Assembly (NCBI GenBank): GCA_016887505.1
Contig: CP069393.1
Coordinates: forward strand, 2,131,001 to 2,195,000
Length of the DNA: 64,000 nt
Source of the DNA: Clostridia bacterium
GTDB lineage: Bacteria; Bacillota; TC1; UBA5767
Direction: 5' to 3'
The notes under the pieces were generated by a model that saw only the letters and a list, made by a program, of their open reading frames with translations, was not told the origin of the DNA and searched no databases. Positions 17,345-26,186 of this stretch are shown in pieces; within the stretch, counting starts at the first letter, position 1; each line of letters starts with the position of its first letter. A program made the translations under genes and the position numbers.

Positions 17345-17369
17345 TTGAATAAGAAAGCACAGGTAAAAT

Positions 17370-19553
17370 ATGTATATTGATAATAATGAATGGATAAGCA
17401 TTGAATTAGCTCAAGATGAAGTTTTTCGTTTTCGCCCAATAATTAAAAATACAACAGGAGTCATAACTGAGTATTTTCCAAGAGAAATATCGAACCGAAA
17501 TGTTAAATGCTTCGACTCATCCAATAAGGAAATAATAATCCAGGCAGATTTTGGGTCAGATAAACACAATTTTATAATTGAAGGTGAAGAAGAAGGTGTA
17601 TCACAAGATGATTGGATAGGAATAATTATCGATGCAGGTGACGAGGACCATTATTTGGGATTCGGAGAAAGCTTTGAATCCTATGACCAAAAAGGTATGG
17701 AAGTGGATCTATGGGTTACGAATGGAGCGTTTGGTAAATATCGCTATAAACCTATTCCTTTTTTCTTAAACCCAAGAGGTTATGGGCTGAGCATCAATTT
17801 AGATAGGAGAAGCCTTTGTAGACTACAGTGTCCTGACCAAAAAAAGAGTGCTACTTTGGTGAGTGCTGATGAAAAATTTGATTTTAGTCTTATTGTACAA
17901 GATAACCTTAAAAAAATACTGAAGATTTATATGGAGAGCGTAGGTAAACCTGAATTACCAGAAGAATGGGTATTCGGTCCATGGAAATCAAGGGACTGGC
18001 AATTGGAAAATCAGGAATCAGTCCACAATGATTTTCATAAACAAAGGAACCTAGGTATTGCTGCTACCGTAAAATTGATTGATGCCTCTTGGCAGTCTAG
18101 TTATATAACTTTTGATTTTCACAAAGAACGCTTTCCATTTCCTGAAAAAATGATGGCAGAAGCTCAAAAAATGGGCTATAAAATCATACTCTGGGTTGCT
18201 CCTTGGATGTCTCTGGAATCAGAAAGTTATGAAGAAATGCATAGGAAGGGATTTTTAGTAAAAGACAAGGATGGAAATCCTTATGTGACAAGATTAGGAA
18301 ACGATCCAGGATTTGTAGGAACATGTTTTGATTTTACAAATCCGAGTTTTATCAAGTACTGGAAAGAAAAAATTTCAAAATTAATGGATATAGGTGTTGC
18401 GGGCTTTAAGACAGATTTTGGTGAGCAGATTGATGAAGATGCCGTATTTTACAATGGAAAGTCTGGGAGAGAAATGCATAATATCTTTCCATACTTATAC
18501 AACAAGGCAACATGGGACGTTGTAAAGGAAAGAAAAGGCTACCTGTTAGGTAGATCAGCATGGAGATTTTCTCAGAGTATACCAGGTGTTTGGGCCGGTG
18601 ATCAGACGAGTGATTTTTGCAGATGGAGTGGGTTGCCGAGTGCTATTACAGCTGGAATCACGGCGGGCCTTTCCGGATTTGGATTTTGGACCAGCGATAT
18701 AGGGGGGTACTTTTCGAGTCCTGACAAGGAAACTTTACTTAGGTGGACACAGTTTGGTACATTTTCTCCTGTTATGCAACTGCACGGCATGGGAGAGCAC
18801 GACCCGTGGAAATATGATGAAGAGACCTTGGTGACTTATCGAAAATATTCGGAATTGCGCATGAGATTATTGCCTTATATCTATGCAAGCGCCAAGGAAG
18901 CGAGCAATGCAGGAATCCCCATGATGCGCGGCTTAGCATTGGAATATCCAAGAGATAGTGTGCTATACGAAAATGTAGCAAATCAATATGAATACTTTTT
19001 CGGTGAAGGGATTCTTTGTTGCCCGATTTGTTTTGGAGGCACGAAAAGGCAAGTATATCTTCCAGAAGGCGACTGGTGTGACTGGTGGAGTGGAGAAATC
19101 TATGAGGGAAATAAAGCATATTGCATCCAGGCTGAATTGACTAAGACACCTTTATTTCTTAAAAAAGGCGCTATTATTGCCACCTATGACCAAGCCATGA
19201 TGACGACTGAGCCGGTAAATGGAAAAAAACCATCGAGACCGGATTTAGTTTTTGAAATTTATCCAGGCGTTTTAGGTGAATTTGAATCGAGTGAAGGGGT
19301 AAAGGTTGCTTACAACTTGGAAAAAGACCGAATAATTGTTTCTCTGAAAGGATTATCTAAGGGACAGAAAATTGGACTCAAATTTAGGGGAGAATATAAA
19401 ATTATCCAGTGTGATACTTGCGAGGTTCTGAAAATAGGAAGTCAGAAATCTTTGCCAGCAATTCTGCTTGGTGGGAACTTTTTGATGCAAAGGATAGATA
19501 TAGAGGCCCAAAAAGATGGAGATTGTACCTTAATATTGGGATATAAGGAGTAA
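17370..19553 (+). CDS. Glycoside hydrolase family 31 (alpha-glycosidase)
   Basis: 727 residues, no signal peptide, so cytoplasmic. A GH31 N-terminal beta domain with GDEDHYLGFGESFES leads to the catalytic barrel. The nucleophile is Asp349 in GFKTDFGEQ, the same phrase as in alpha-xylosidase YicI; the acid/base is probably Asp411 in GVWAGDQTS. The family cleaves alpha-glucosides, alpha-xylosides or related sugars with retention. The Arg/Trp pattern of sulfoquinovosidases is not evident. The start has only a weak ribosome site 25 nt after aor, and the aldolase begins 4 nt after the stop, so translation is probably coupled. It would release the monosaccharide that the rest of the operon uses after ABC import. 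Confidence 0.92.
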   Translation: MYIDNNEWISIELAQDEVFRFRPIIKNTTGVITEYFPREISNRNVKCFDSSNKEIIIQADFGSDKHNFIIEGEEEGVSQDDWIGIIIDAGDEDHYLGFGESFESYDQKGMEVDLWVTNGAFGKYRYKPIPFFLNPRGYGLSINLDRRSLCRLQCPDQKKSATLVSADEKFDFSLIVQDNLKKILKIYMESVGKPELPEEWVFGPWKSRDWQLENQESVHNDFHKQRNLGIAATVKLIDASWQSSYITFDFHKERFPFPEKMMAEAQKMGYKIILWVAPWMSLESESYEEMHRKGFLVKDKDGNPYVTRLGNDPGFVGTCFDFTNPSFIKYWKEKISKLMDIGVAGFKTDFGEQIDEDAVFYNGKSGREMHNIFPYLYNKATWDVVKERKGYLLGRSAWRFSQSIPGVWAGDQTSDFCRWSGLPSAITAGITAGLSGFGFWTSDIGGYFSSPDKETLLRWTQFGTFSPVMQLHGMGEHDPWKYDEETLVTYRKYSELRMRLLPYIYASAKEASNAGIPMMRGLALEYPRDSVLYENVANQYEYFFGEGILCCPICFGGTKRQVYLPEGDWCDWWSGEIYEGNKAYCIQAELTKTPLFLKKGAIIATYDQAMMTTEPVNGKKPSRPDLVFEIYPGVLGEFESSEGVKVAYNLEKDRIIVSLKGLSKGQKIGLKFRGEYKIIQCDTCEVLKIGSQKSLPAILLGGNFLMQRIDIEAQKDGDCTLILGYKE

Positions 19554-19557
19554 AAAA

Positions 19558-20418
19558 ATGAGTTATGTAAATGGAACAGAAATGTTAAGAAAAGCCATGA
19601 ACCAGGGGTATGGTATTGGGGCATTTAATGTTTACAATTTTGAAACAGTGAAAGCCGTTATTCAAGGAGCTTCTGAAGCTAAGGCACCGGTAATGATTCA
19701 GATATGGCCAGGATACTTTGATATGGGTGTCATATCAGCAAAAAGCATTGCTTCCATTGTAAAGGCGGAAGCAGAGGCAGCGGACATACCTGTGTCCCTT
19801 CATCTTGATCATTGCGAGAATCTTGAAGGCATAATGCAGTCCATTGTTGCTGGATTTGGAAGTGTGATGATTGATGCATCAGTTCATAAATACGCTGATA
19901 ATGTGCGTATTAGCAAAAAAATTGTAGAAATTGCCCATTGTGTTGGAGTAGGTGTTGAGGCTGAATTGGGACATGTTTCGTTTGGAGATTGTAGTGCCGA
20001 AGGTGCAGAAGGGCAAAATGTACTAACTCTACCTGAGGAGGCAGCTTCTTTTATTAAAGACACCAATGTAGATTCTCTGGCTATATCTGTAGGGACAGTC
20101 CATGGGATATATAAGGAAGAACCAAAGTTGGACTTTTCAAGAGTGGAAAGAATTAGTGAGATTACAGATATTCCATTGGTATTACATGGTTCATCCTATG
20201 TTGCTGAAGAGGAGCTTAGTAGGATGATTAAATGTGGCATTACTAAGGTGAATTTTGCTACTGAACTATCCATAAATATGGTATCGGGTATTAAAGAAGC
20301 AATAAAATCTAATCCGGACTGTATATTTGCGAACGAAATAACTGGTGTTGGAATGGATAAAGTTAAAACATTGGTTAAACAAAAAATTGCTGCACTGGGA
20401 GCAGAGGGGAAGGGTTGA
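19558..20418 (+). CDS. Class II ketose-phosphate aldolase
   Basis: 286 residues of the zinc-dependent fructose/tagatose-bisphosphate aldolase family (FbaA/GatY/KbaY type). Visible motifs: GIGAFNVYN at the N terminus, LHLDHCEN with catalytic Asp84 and zinc ligand His85, VEAELGHVSFG, VGTVHG with a zinc His, and LHGSS for phosphate binding. It cleaves a ketose phosphate to dihydroxyacetone phosphate and an aldehyde. If the substrate is a ketose 1-phosphate, the aldehyde is non-phosphorylated and would suit the AOR upstream. Position between the glycosidase and a PfkB kinase supports a dedicated catabolic role rather than the main glycolytic one. Confidence 0.92.
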   Translation: MSYVNGTEMLRKAMNQGYGIGAFNVYNFETVKAVIQGASEAKAPVMIQIWPGYFDMGVISAKSIASIVKAEAEAADIPVSLHLDHCENLEGIMQSIVAGFGSVMIDASVHKYADNVRISKKIVEIAHCVGVGVEAELGHVSFGDCSAEGAEGQNVLTLPEEAASFIKDTNVDSLAISVGTVHGIYKEEPKLDFSRVERISEITDIPLVLHGSSYVAEEELSRMIKCGITKVNFATELSINMVSGIKEAIKSNPDCIFANEITGVGMDKVKTLVKQKIAALGAEGKG

Positions 20419-20419
20419 T

Positions 20420-21400
20420 ATGGAACGCAGAATTGACGTTGTAGGTTTAGGTGATCCGTGTATAGATTTCATTATAGGTATACCTTTTTTGCCCAAAGAC
20501 AATGAGAGCCTTGAAATAGAGGATTACAGTGCTCAAGGCGGGGGAAAGGTGGCAACTGCTTTATGTGTTCTAGGAAAGATGGGATACAAAACTGAACTGA
20601 TAGGTTCGACAGGAAAAGATAATTTTGGAGATAGGATTATTAAGGAACTTGAAGAATTTGGCGTAGACATAGAGCATGTAAATCGTTTGAATGCTCCGTC
20701 ATCCTTTTCTGTGGTTTTAACCAATAGGGATACTAAGTCTAGAAGCATTCTTTGGAGACATGGATGTAGTCAAAAATCTGACGGCAAGCTAGCTGACTCG
20801 CTATTAGGCTCAAGCAGATATTTTTACTGCGCTGATTATTCTGAGGTAACTCTTGAATGGTTGAAGGTAGCCAGAAGGCTTGAATGTGAGACTATCTTCG
20901 ACGGAGATTTTTTCGATATGGGATTTGAAAAAATTATTCCCTATATTGATCATTTGATTGTTTCTGAAGAATTTTATCTAGATTACCAAAAAAGCCAGGG
21001 GCAAGTAGCGATTGAAAGCTTTCTCAGACAGCTTTCAGAATTAGGACCTAAGGTCGTAATATTGACGCTAGGAGATAGAGGACTTGTTGCATCTTGCGAT
21101 TCAAATATATTTACCCTACCTGCTTATAGCGTGGAAGTACAGGATACCTTGGGTGCTGGGGATGTTTTTCACGGAGCCTATGTAGCTGCCTTACTAGATG
21201 GAAAGCGAGACAGGGAAGCTTGTGAGTTTGCCTCTGCTTCAGCAGCGGTAAGCACCCTGGGTGTTGGCGGCAGAAGCGCAATAATGGAAAAGGATAAAAT
21301 TCTGGCGTTTATGGAGAGCGGAACAATAGATAATGATTGTTTGAATCAGAATATTGAACGATACAGAAACAAATTCCTTGGAGGAAAAGTTTATGAGTAA
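20420..21400 (+). CDS. PfkB-family carbohydrate kinase
   Basis: 326 residues. An N-terminal GLGDPCIDFIIG strand, the di-Gly AQGGGKVATAL sugar loop, and the C-terminal anion-hole motif DTLGAGDVFHGAY with catalytic Asp248 define the ribokinase/fructokinase fold. It phosphorylates a sugar hydroxyl with ATP; the exact sugar and carbon are not readable. ATG 20420 lies one base after the aldolase stop; the open frame extends further upstream but that part overlaps the aldolase. In this operon it should supply the aldolase's phosphorylated ketose. Confidence 0.92.
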   Translation: MERRIDVVGLGDPCIDFIIGIPFLPKDNESLEIEDYSAQGGGKVATALCVLGKMGYKTELIGSTGKDNFGDRIIKELEEFGVDIEHVNRLNAPSSFSVVLTNRDTKSRSILWRHGCSQKSDGKLADSLLGSSRYFYCADYSEVTLEWLKVARRLECETIFDGDFFDMGFEKIIPYIDHLIVSEEFYLDYQKSQGQVAIESFLRQLSELGPKVVILTLGDRGLVASCDSNIFTLPAYSVEVQDTLGAGDVFHGAYVAALLDGKRDREACEFASASAAVSTLGVGGRSAIMEKDKILAFMESGTIDNDCLNQNIERYRNKFLGGKVYE

Positions 21401-22583
21401 GCGGCTTGGAGTCAGAGATATTGGAGAATACAACAGAAAGAGAATACTTAGAATCCTAAGAGAAATACCCGATATCTCGCGAGCGGAGCTGGTTAAGGAA
21501 ACTAGTTTAGCAGCCCCTAGTATATCCCGAATCGTGGCAGAGTTAATTGATGCTGGCCTGATTCAAGAAGTAGGTATCGGAACTTCTAAAGGAGGCAGAA
21601 AGCCAATATGCCTTCGAATAAATCCGAATGCTAGGTATGTCATTGGAGTTGACATAAAGCCTGATAAAGTTATGTTTGTTCGAAGCAATTTGTATTCAAT
21701 TATATTGGACCGTATCGAAATACCCTTGAAAATTAAAAGCAATCAGTCCGATGCGGTTAAATATATAATTGATGAACTTGGGAATTTTATTGAGAGTACT
21801 GGAATTGATATGTCAAATTTGGTTGGGATAGGTATTGCTGTTCCAGGATTAATTGATTCCCTAAATGGTGTGGTTCGTTATTCATCGCATCTAGATTGGA
21901 AAAATGTTCAACTAAGAAAGTTAATTAATGAAAAAATAGATGTATCTGTTTATTTAGAGAACACAACTACGGCAGCTATGATCGCAGAACGTTGGGAAGG
22001 TCATGGAAAAAATCTAAAGAATTTCATATATCTATATATAGGAGAAGGTATAGGTGCAGCCTACATCTTAAATGATCAGATTTATCGGGGCTCATACTAC
22101 AGTTCTATAGAATTAGGACACACCATTATATGCCCTAAAGGAGACTTGTGTAGTTGTGGTAAATATGGTTGTTGGGAGGCCATGGCTTCTTCAAGAGCTT
22201 TGCGCAAATCCTATCTCCGTTACAAGAAACAACAAAACCAGGAAATTAGAGATTTTTCAGCAGATTTTGATGAACAAGACCAGATGGTACAGGCAATTCT
22301 TCTTGACGAAAAAGACGGAGTGAAAGCGATAAGAGAATGCATGGATTACCTAGTCATTGGCCTAGTTAATGTAGTGAATACATTTATTCCTGAACGAATC
22401 GTTATCAATGGGTGGCCGAGATATCTACGAGCTAACCAGAAGCTTGAAATACTGAATGAAGTAAAAGAGAAAGCGATGAATGGACTGGAAGATATTATTG
22501 ATATTGAATATTCTGAACAAGCAAAAGATGGTCCAATTAAAGGGGCGACAATGACCGCACTGAATGACTTTTTTTCTGTGTGA
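21393..22583 (+). CDS. ROK-family transcriptional repressor
   Basis: 396 residues, NagC/XylR type. An N-terminal winged helix (about 8-70; RAELVKETSLAAPSISRIVAELI) is fused to a ROK domain with GVDIKPDKV, GIGIAVPG, and the zinc site GHTIICPKGDLCSCGKYGCWE in shortened form here as GH plus three Cys in CSCGKYGC. ROK repressors release operator DNA when their sugar binds. The start at 21393 overlaps the kinase stop by 8 nt, so the repressor is made from the operon it presumably controls. No clear operator repeat was found in front of aor. Confidence 0.92.
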   Translation: MSKRLGVRDIGEYNRKRILRILREIPDISRAELVKETSLAAPSISRIVAELIDAGLIQEVGIGTSKGGRKPICLRINPNARYVIGVDIKPDKVMFVRSNLYSIILDRIEIPLKIKSNQSDAVKYIIDELGNFIESTGIDMSNLVGIGIAVPGLIDSLNGVVRYSSHLDWKNVQLRKLINEKIDVSVYLENTTTAAMIAERWEGHGKNLKNFIYLYIGEGIGAAYILNDQIYRGSYYSSIELGHTIICPKGDLCSCGKYGCWEAMASSRALRKSYLRYKKQQNQEIRDFSADFDEQDQMVQAILLDEKDGVKAIRECMDYLVIGLVNVVNTFIPERIVINGWPRYLRANQKLEILNEVKEKAMNGLEDIIDIEYSEQAKDGPIKGATMTALNDFFSV

Positions 22584-22596
22584 GAGGAGAGTAATT

Positions 22597-23706
22597 GTGT
22601 CAAGAATTGAAGAAGTGAACAAAAAAGTTGCTAGAATGAGAAATTTATTGGATGAAAGAGACCTAGAGGCAGTTTGGGTTTCAGAACCTCAGAACATCGC
22701 ATGGTTAACTGAGGGTGGATACAATCGGGTTGACGTAACTTCTCCATGGGGAAGTTTTGGAATTCTTTTAACTAGAACTGATAAATATGTTGTTGCTGCG
22801 AGTAATGAATCATACAGAATAATGAATGAAGAAGTGTTTGATTTGGGCTTTGAATTGGTTAGCTATGACTGGAATGAGGGCTACAATGATTTGATTGTAG
22901 AAAATATGATGGCTGGTAAGAGGGTTGGTAGTGACCGTAATCAGGAGTTTGCAGTAAGTATTGCTCAAGATATGACTATTTTACGTAGTCAATTAAATGC
23001 GAGAGAAAAGAATGATTACCGGAAACTTGCAAATGAAACCGCAGAGATTTTGCACCATGTTTTGGGTGGTGTTAGGAAGGGACAGACTGAGTTACAAATA
23101 GCGGGTCGAATAGCCGAGGGATTCATATCTAAAGGAATTTTGCCACAAGCAATTTTTGTTGCATCTGATGAACGAAGAAAAGAATGCAAACATCCAATTC
23201 CATCTAGTAAAAAGGTGAAAGAAATTGTAAGTGTATCTATATGTGGTATGCGGAATGGCCTTGTCGTTTCCCAGACCAGAGAGATTGCATTAAGAAAACT
23301 AAGTGAGGAAGAAAAGAAGGACAAGATTTCTGTACTAAAAGTTGACTTAGCTTATTTTGAGAATACAAAGCCAGAAAAATTAAGTGGTCAAATTTTGCAA
23401 AGTGGCATAGATGAGTATGCCATACAAGGTTGGCCGGATGAGTGGAAAAAGCATCATCAAGGAGGGAGGACCGGATATTTAGGAAGAGAATATGTGGCTA
23501 CACCGGAATCGGATGACCTTGTCTTGTGTGATCAGGCTTTTGCGTGGAATCCGACAATAAATGGTTTTAAATCAGAAGAGACTTTTTTCTTGGATGGAAA
23601 TAAGCCGGAAATAATTGGTCTTGATGGAGAGTGGCCAATGATTGAAATTGAATATAAGGGTAAAAAATATATTAGACCAGATGTAATGATTATAAAAGGA
23701 GAATAA
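22597..23706 (+). CDS. M24-fold protein lacking most metal ligands
   Basis: 369 residues from GTG 22597 (GAGGAG upstream). The two-domain creatinase/aminopeptidase P layout is clear: an N-terminal creatinase-like domain (about 1-135) and a pita-bread domain. But the residues that bind the metals are changed: the usual D-x10-D strand reads VSVSICGMRNGLVVSQTRE, the EPG loop reads AWNPTING, while a His (KKHHQGGRTGY) and the last Glu (FKSEETFF) remain. It is therefore unlikely to be a standard dinuclear metallopeptidase. Close spacing to both neighbours places it firmly inside the sugar operon, where a peptidase would be out of place. Creatinase shows that this fold can do non-peptidase hydrolysis without metal. 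Function unknown. Confidence 0.82.
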   Translation: MSRIEEVNKKVARMRNLLDERDLEAVWVSEPQNIAWLTEGGYNRVDVTSPWGSFGILLTRTDKYVVAASNESYRIMNEEVFDLGFELVSYDWNEGYNDLIVENMMAGKRVGSDRNQEFAVSIAQDMTILRSQLNAREKNDYRKLANETAEILHHVLGGVRKGQTELQIAGRIAEGFISKGILPQAIFVASDERRKECKHPIPSSKKVKEIVSVSICGMRNGLVVSQTREIALRKLSEEEKKDKISVLKVDLAYFENTKPEKLSGQILQSGIDEYAIQGWPDEWKKHHQGGRTGYLGREYVATPESDDLVLCDQAFAWNPTINGFKSEETFFLDGNKPEIIGLDGEWPMIEIEYKGKKYIRPDVMIIKGE

Positions 23707-23707
23707 T

Positions 23708-25033
23708 ATGAAAATTGGATTTGTAGGATTTGCGGATTTGTATAGTTTCAATTATGAAGCTGGAAAAGATGAATACGCTAAGAGTGTTGAGCTGTTGAAA
23801 AGCATCAAAGATAGTGAGCTAGTATCGATTGAAGAAACAATAACGAACCCACAAATGGCAATTGAAGCGAACCGTATTTTTTTAGATAAAGGGATTGACG
23901 TTTTAATAATCCAGAATTCTACTTTTGGGTCTGGAGAATCATTGGTTAGACTGGTAGAAAACTTACCTGATCCTATAGCCTTATGGGGAATTCCTGAACC
24001 TAAAATTAAGAATCGCTTACAATTTAATTCGCTCTGTGGCGTAAATCTTAATGCTAGTTTACTTAAAAATCTGGGAAGAAAATATAAATATTTTTATGCC
24101 CAACCGGATGAAAAGCTATTACGAGAAATGGAAGATTGGCTCAAAGTAGTGGATACCATCAAATACCTTAGAAATGCAACCATTGGTTTGTTTGGGTATC
24201 ATACACCAGGTTTTTATACATTTGGATTAAATGAATTAAAATTGAAAAAAAAGATAGGTCCAATCATCCAACACGTAGACCTTTCTGAGGTTTATAGCGA
24301 GTCAAAATCTATTGGTAAGGATCAACTGAGTTCTACCCTAAACAAAATAAAGAGTTTGGTGGATAACTCAGAAGAAATGGGCGCAGAAAAAAATGAGTTA
24401 TTCTGCAGAACTAACGTAGCGTTTGAACATATTGTAGAGAAATATAATTTTGATGCTGTGGCCATTAAATGTTGGAGTGAATTTATTGTGGATTATGGGC
24501 AGTGCGTTTGTGGTAGCTTAAGTCGTTTGGTTGATAAAGGCATCATGGCCGGCTGCGAAGGGGATATATTGGGAACGATTACTTCCATGATTCAGGACAA
24601 ATTATCTGATGAGAGACCTTTCATGGCTGATTTAGTGGAAGCAGATTTCGATAGTAATGAACTTGTTCTTTGGCATTGTGGCTCCGCACCTACAAAAACA
24701 GCAGCAAAAAATATAAATTTTGGTAAGACATTTGGTATTAATGGTATGAATTTGGAATTCACAATTAAGCCTGGTGAAGTAACCTTGTTCCGCTTGGGAG
24801 AAATTGAGGGTGAGTATAAGATTCTTTTAGCAAAAGGCGAAGTATTGCCAGACCGTGAAGTTATGGGGGGAACCGGCGGTGTGGTTCATCTAAATGGAGA
24901 TAGCAAAAAATTGGTAGATACTATTATGTATGAAGGATTTGAACATCACTTAGGTTTGGCATATGGCAATATGGTTGATCAAATAACTGAATTTGGTAGA
25001 TTGCTGGAGATTCAAACCATTGTTATTGATTAG
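23708..25033 (+). CDS. L-fucose/arabinose isomerase-like protein
   Basis: 441 residues, cytoplasmic. It follows the fucose isomerase family: N-terminal Rossmann-like domains (DVLIIQNSTFGSGES, IALWGIPEP) and a C-terminal domain with metal-ligand-like positions in KCWSEF (Glu), CEGDILG (Glu/Asp) and LWHCGSAP (His). The family interconverts aldoses and ketoses with manganese; members with altered sugar specificity are known. Starting one base after the M24-like gene, it would turn the released aldose into the ketose needed by the kinase and aldolase. It is shorter than classic FucI (about 590 residues), as are many family members of unassigned substrate. Confidence 0.85.
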   Translation: MKIGFVGFADLYSFNYEAGKDEYAKSVELLKSIKDSELVSIEETITNPQMAIEANRIFLDKGIDVLIIQNSTFGSGESLVRLVENLPDPIALWGIPEPKIKNRLQFNSLCGVNLNASLLKNLGRKYKYFYAQPDEKLLREMEDWLKVVDTIKYLRNATIGLFGYHTPGFYTFGLNELKLKKKIGPIIQHVDLSEVYSESKSIGKDQLSSTLNKIKSLVDNSEEMGAEKNELFCRTNVAFEHIVEKYNFDAVAIKCWSEFIVDYGQCVCGSLSRLVDKGIMAGCEGDILGTITSMIQDKLSDERPFMADLVEADFDSNELVLWHCGSAPTKTAAKNINFGKTFGINGMNLEFTIKPGEVTLFRLGEIEGEYKILLAKGEVLPDREVMGGTGGVVHLNGDSKKLVDTIMYEGFEHHLGLAYGNMVDQITEFGRLLEIQTIVID

Positions 25034-25044
25034 AGGAGAATAAT

Positions 25045-26175
25045 ATGAAAATAGTAAATGCGGAAGCAATTTTTCTACGTCATCCTTTGTCAGGTGAATT
25101 TAGGCCAACATGGGGTACTGGCTTAGTTCAAACGGAGCTTCCTATGACATTAATCAAGATTGAAGTGGAAGACGGAACCCTTGGCTATGGTGCGATACCT
25201 TGCAATGGGAAAGAAGGCGTGATTGGATTTGATACCTTCATTAAGCCTGAACTAGTGGGAACAGATATATTTCAAACCGAAAAGATTTCAAGATTGCTAA
25301 GAAACGCTAGTTTACGTATGACATGGCCTTGGGGTGTTGAAATGGCTGTCTGGGATGCTGTTGGGAAGATTGCTAAATTACCCATTCATAAAATGTGGGG
25401 AGGCGAGAAAAGCAAGATTCCTGTTTATGCGAGTTTAGGAGAAAACAAGCCATTAGATGTTCGCATTAATGAAGTTAAAAAATTGAAGAGCCTGGGATTC
25501 GCTGCGGTGAAGCTAAGGTTTAGGAATAATCAACCTAAAGAAGATTTAAAATGCGTAGAAATGGTGCGAAAAGAACTTGGTGATGATTTCGGTATTATGG
25601 TAGATGCTAATCAGGCAGATGCACTTCCTGGATCGAGTGAATTCTTTGCATGGGACTATAAGCTAGCTTACCAAATTGGCAAGGAACTGGAGCGTTATGA
25701 CGTAATATGGTTGGAGGAACCACTATCCAGATTTGATTATAAAGGACTTCAATTTCTCAATGAAAAATTGAATTTGAAATTGGCCGGTGGTGAGAAAAAT
25801 CAAATGGCGAATGAGTTCAAACAACTGATTGATGATAATTGCTTTGATATCCTGCAAGGTGATTCCAGCTTCTCAGAAGGAATGTTCCAGCTTAGGAAAA
25901 TTGCAGCCTATGCTGAAATAAACTACAAGGAATTTATTCCTCATACTTGGAGCAACTGTATTGGATTAAATGCTAATCTTCAGCTAGCAGCTTCACTTCC
26001 AAATTGCTCATGGTTTGAGTTTCCTTATGAAGAACCCGGATGGAATTTTGAAGTTAGTTCATATCTGCTTAGAAATGGTCATGAAATCAAGGACGGTTTC
26101 ATAACAGTTCCTCAAGGACATGGATTAGGTATGGAATTTGACACGGATCGCATTGAGAAATATACAGTGAAGTAG
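25045..26175 (+). CDS. Enolase-superfamily sugar-acid dehydratase/racemase
   Basis: 376 residues of the mandelate racemase/muconate lactonising type. The N-terminal capping domain is followed by a barrel with Lys156 in VKLRF, metal ligands Asp187 (MVDANQ), Glu224/225 (WLEEPLSR) and Glu250 (GGEKN), and His300 in FIPHTWSN. The Lys/His pair on opposite faces is typical of the mandelate racemase subgroup, which includes acid-sugar dehydratases. It may divert or epimerise an acid form of the sugar. The N-terminal phrase TWGTGLVQTELPM does not point to one substrate. Separated by 11 nt from both neighbours. Confidence 0.88.
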   Translation: MKIVNAEAIFLRHPLSGEFRPTWGTGLVQTELPMTLIKIEVEDGTLGYGAIPCNGKEGVIGFDTFIKPELVGTDIFQTEKISRLLRNASLRMTWPWGVEMAVWDAVGKIAKLPIHKMWGGEKSKIPVYASLGENKPLDVRINEVKKLKSLGFAAVKLRFRNNQPKEDLKCVEMVRKELGDDFGIMVDANQADALPGSSEFFAWDYKLAYQIGKELERYDVIWLEEPLSRFDYKGLQFLNEKLNLKLAGGEKNQMANEFKQLIDDNCFDILQGDSSFSEGMFQLRKIAAYAEINYKEFIPHTWSNCIGLNANLQLAASLPNCSWFEFPYEEPGWNFEVSSYLLRNGHEIKDGFITVPQGHGLGMEFDTDRIEKYTVK

Positions 26176-26186
26176 GTGATGTTCGC

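Noticed and set aside
17370-19553. GH31 enzyme as a sulfoquinovosidase, making the operon a sulfosugar pathway
   Set aside because: Fucose-isomerase-like and aldolase neighbours fit some sulfosugar routes, but the Arg/Trp sulfonate-binding pattern is not seen, and no sulfonate exporter or sulfolactaldehyde enzyme is present.
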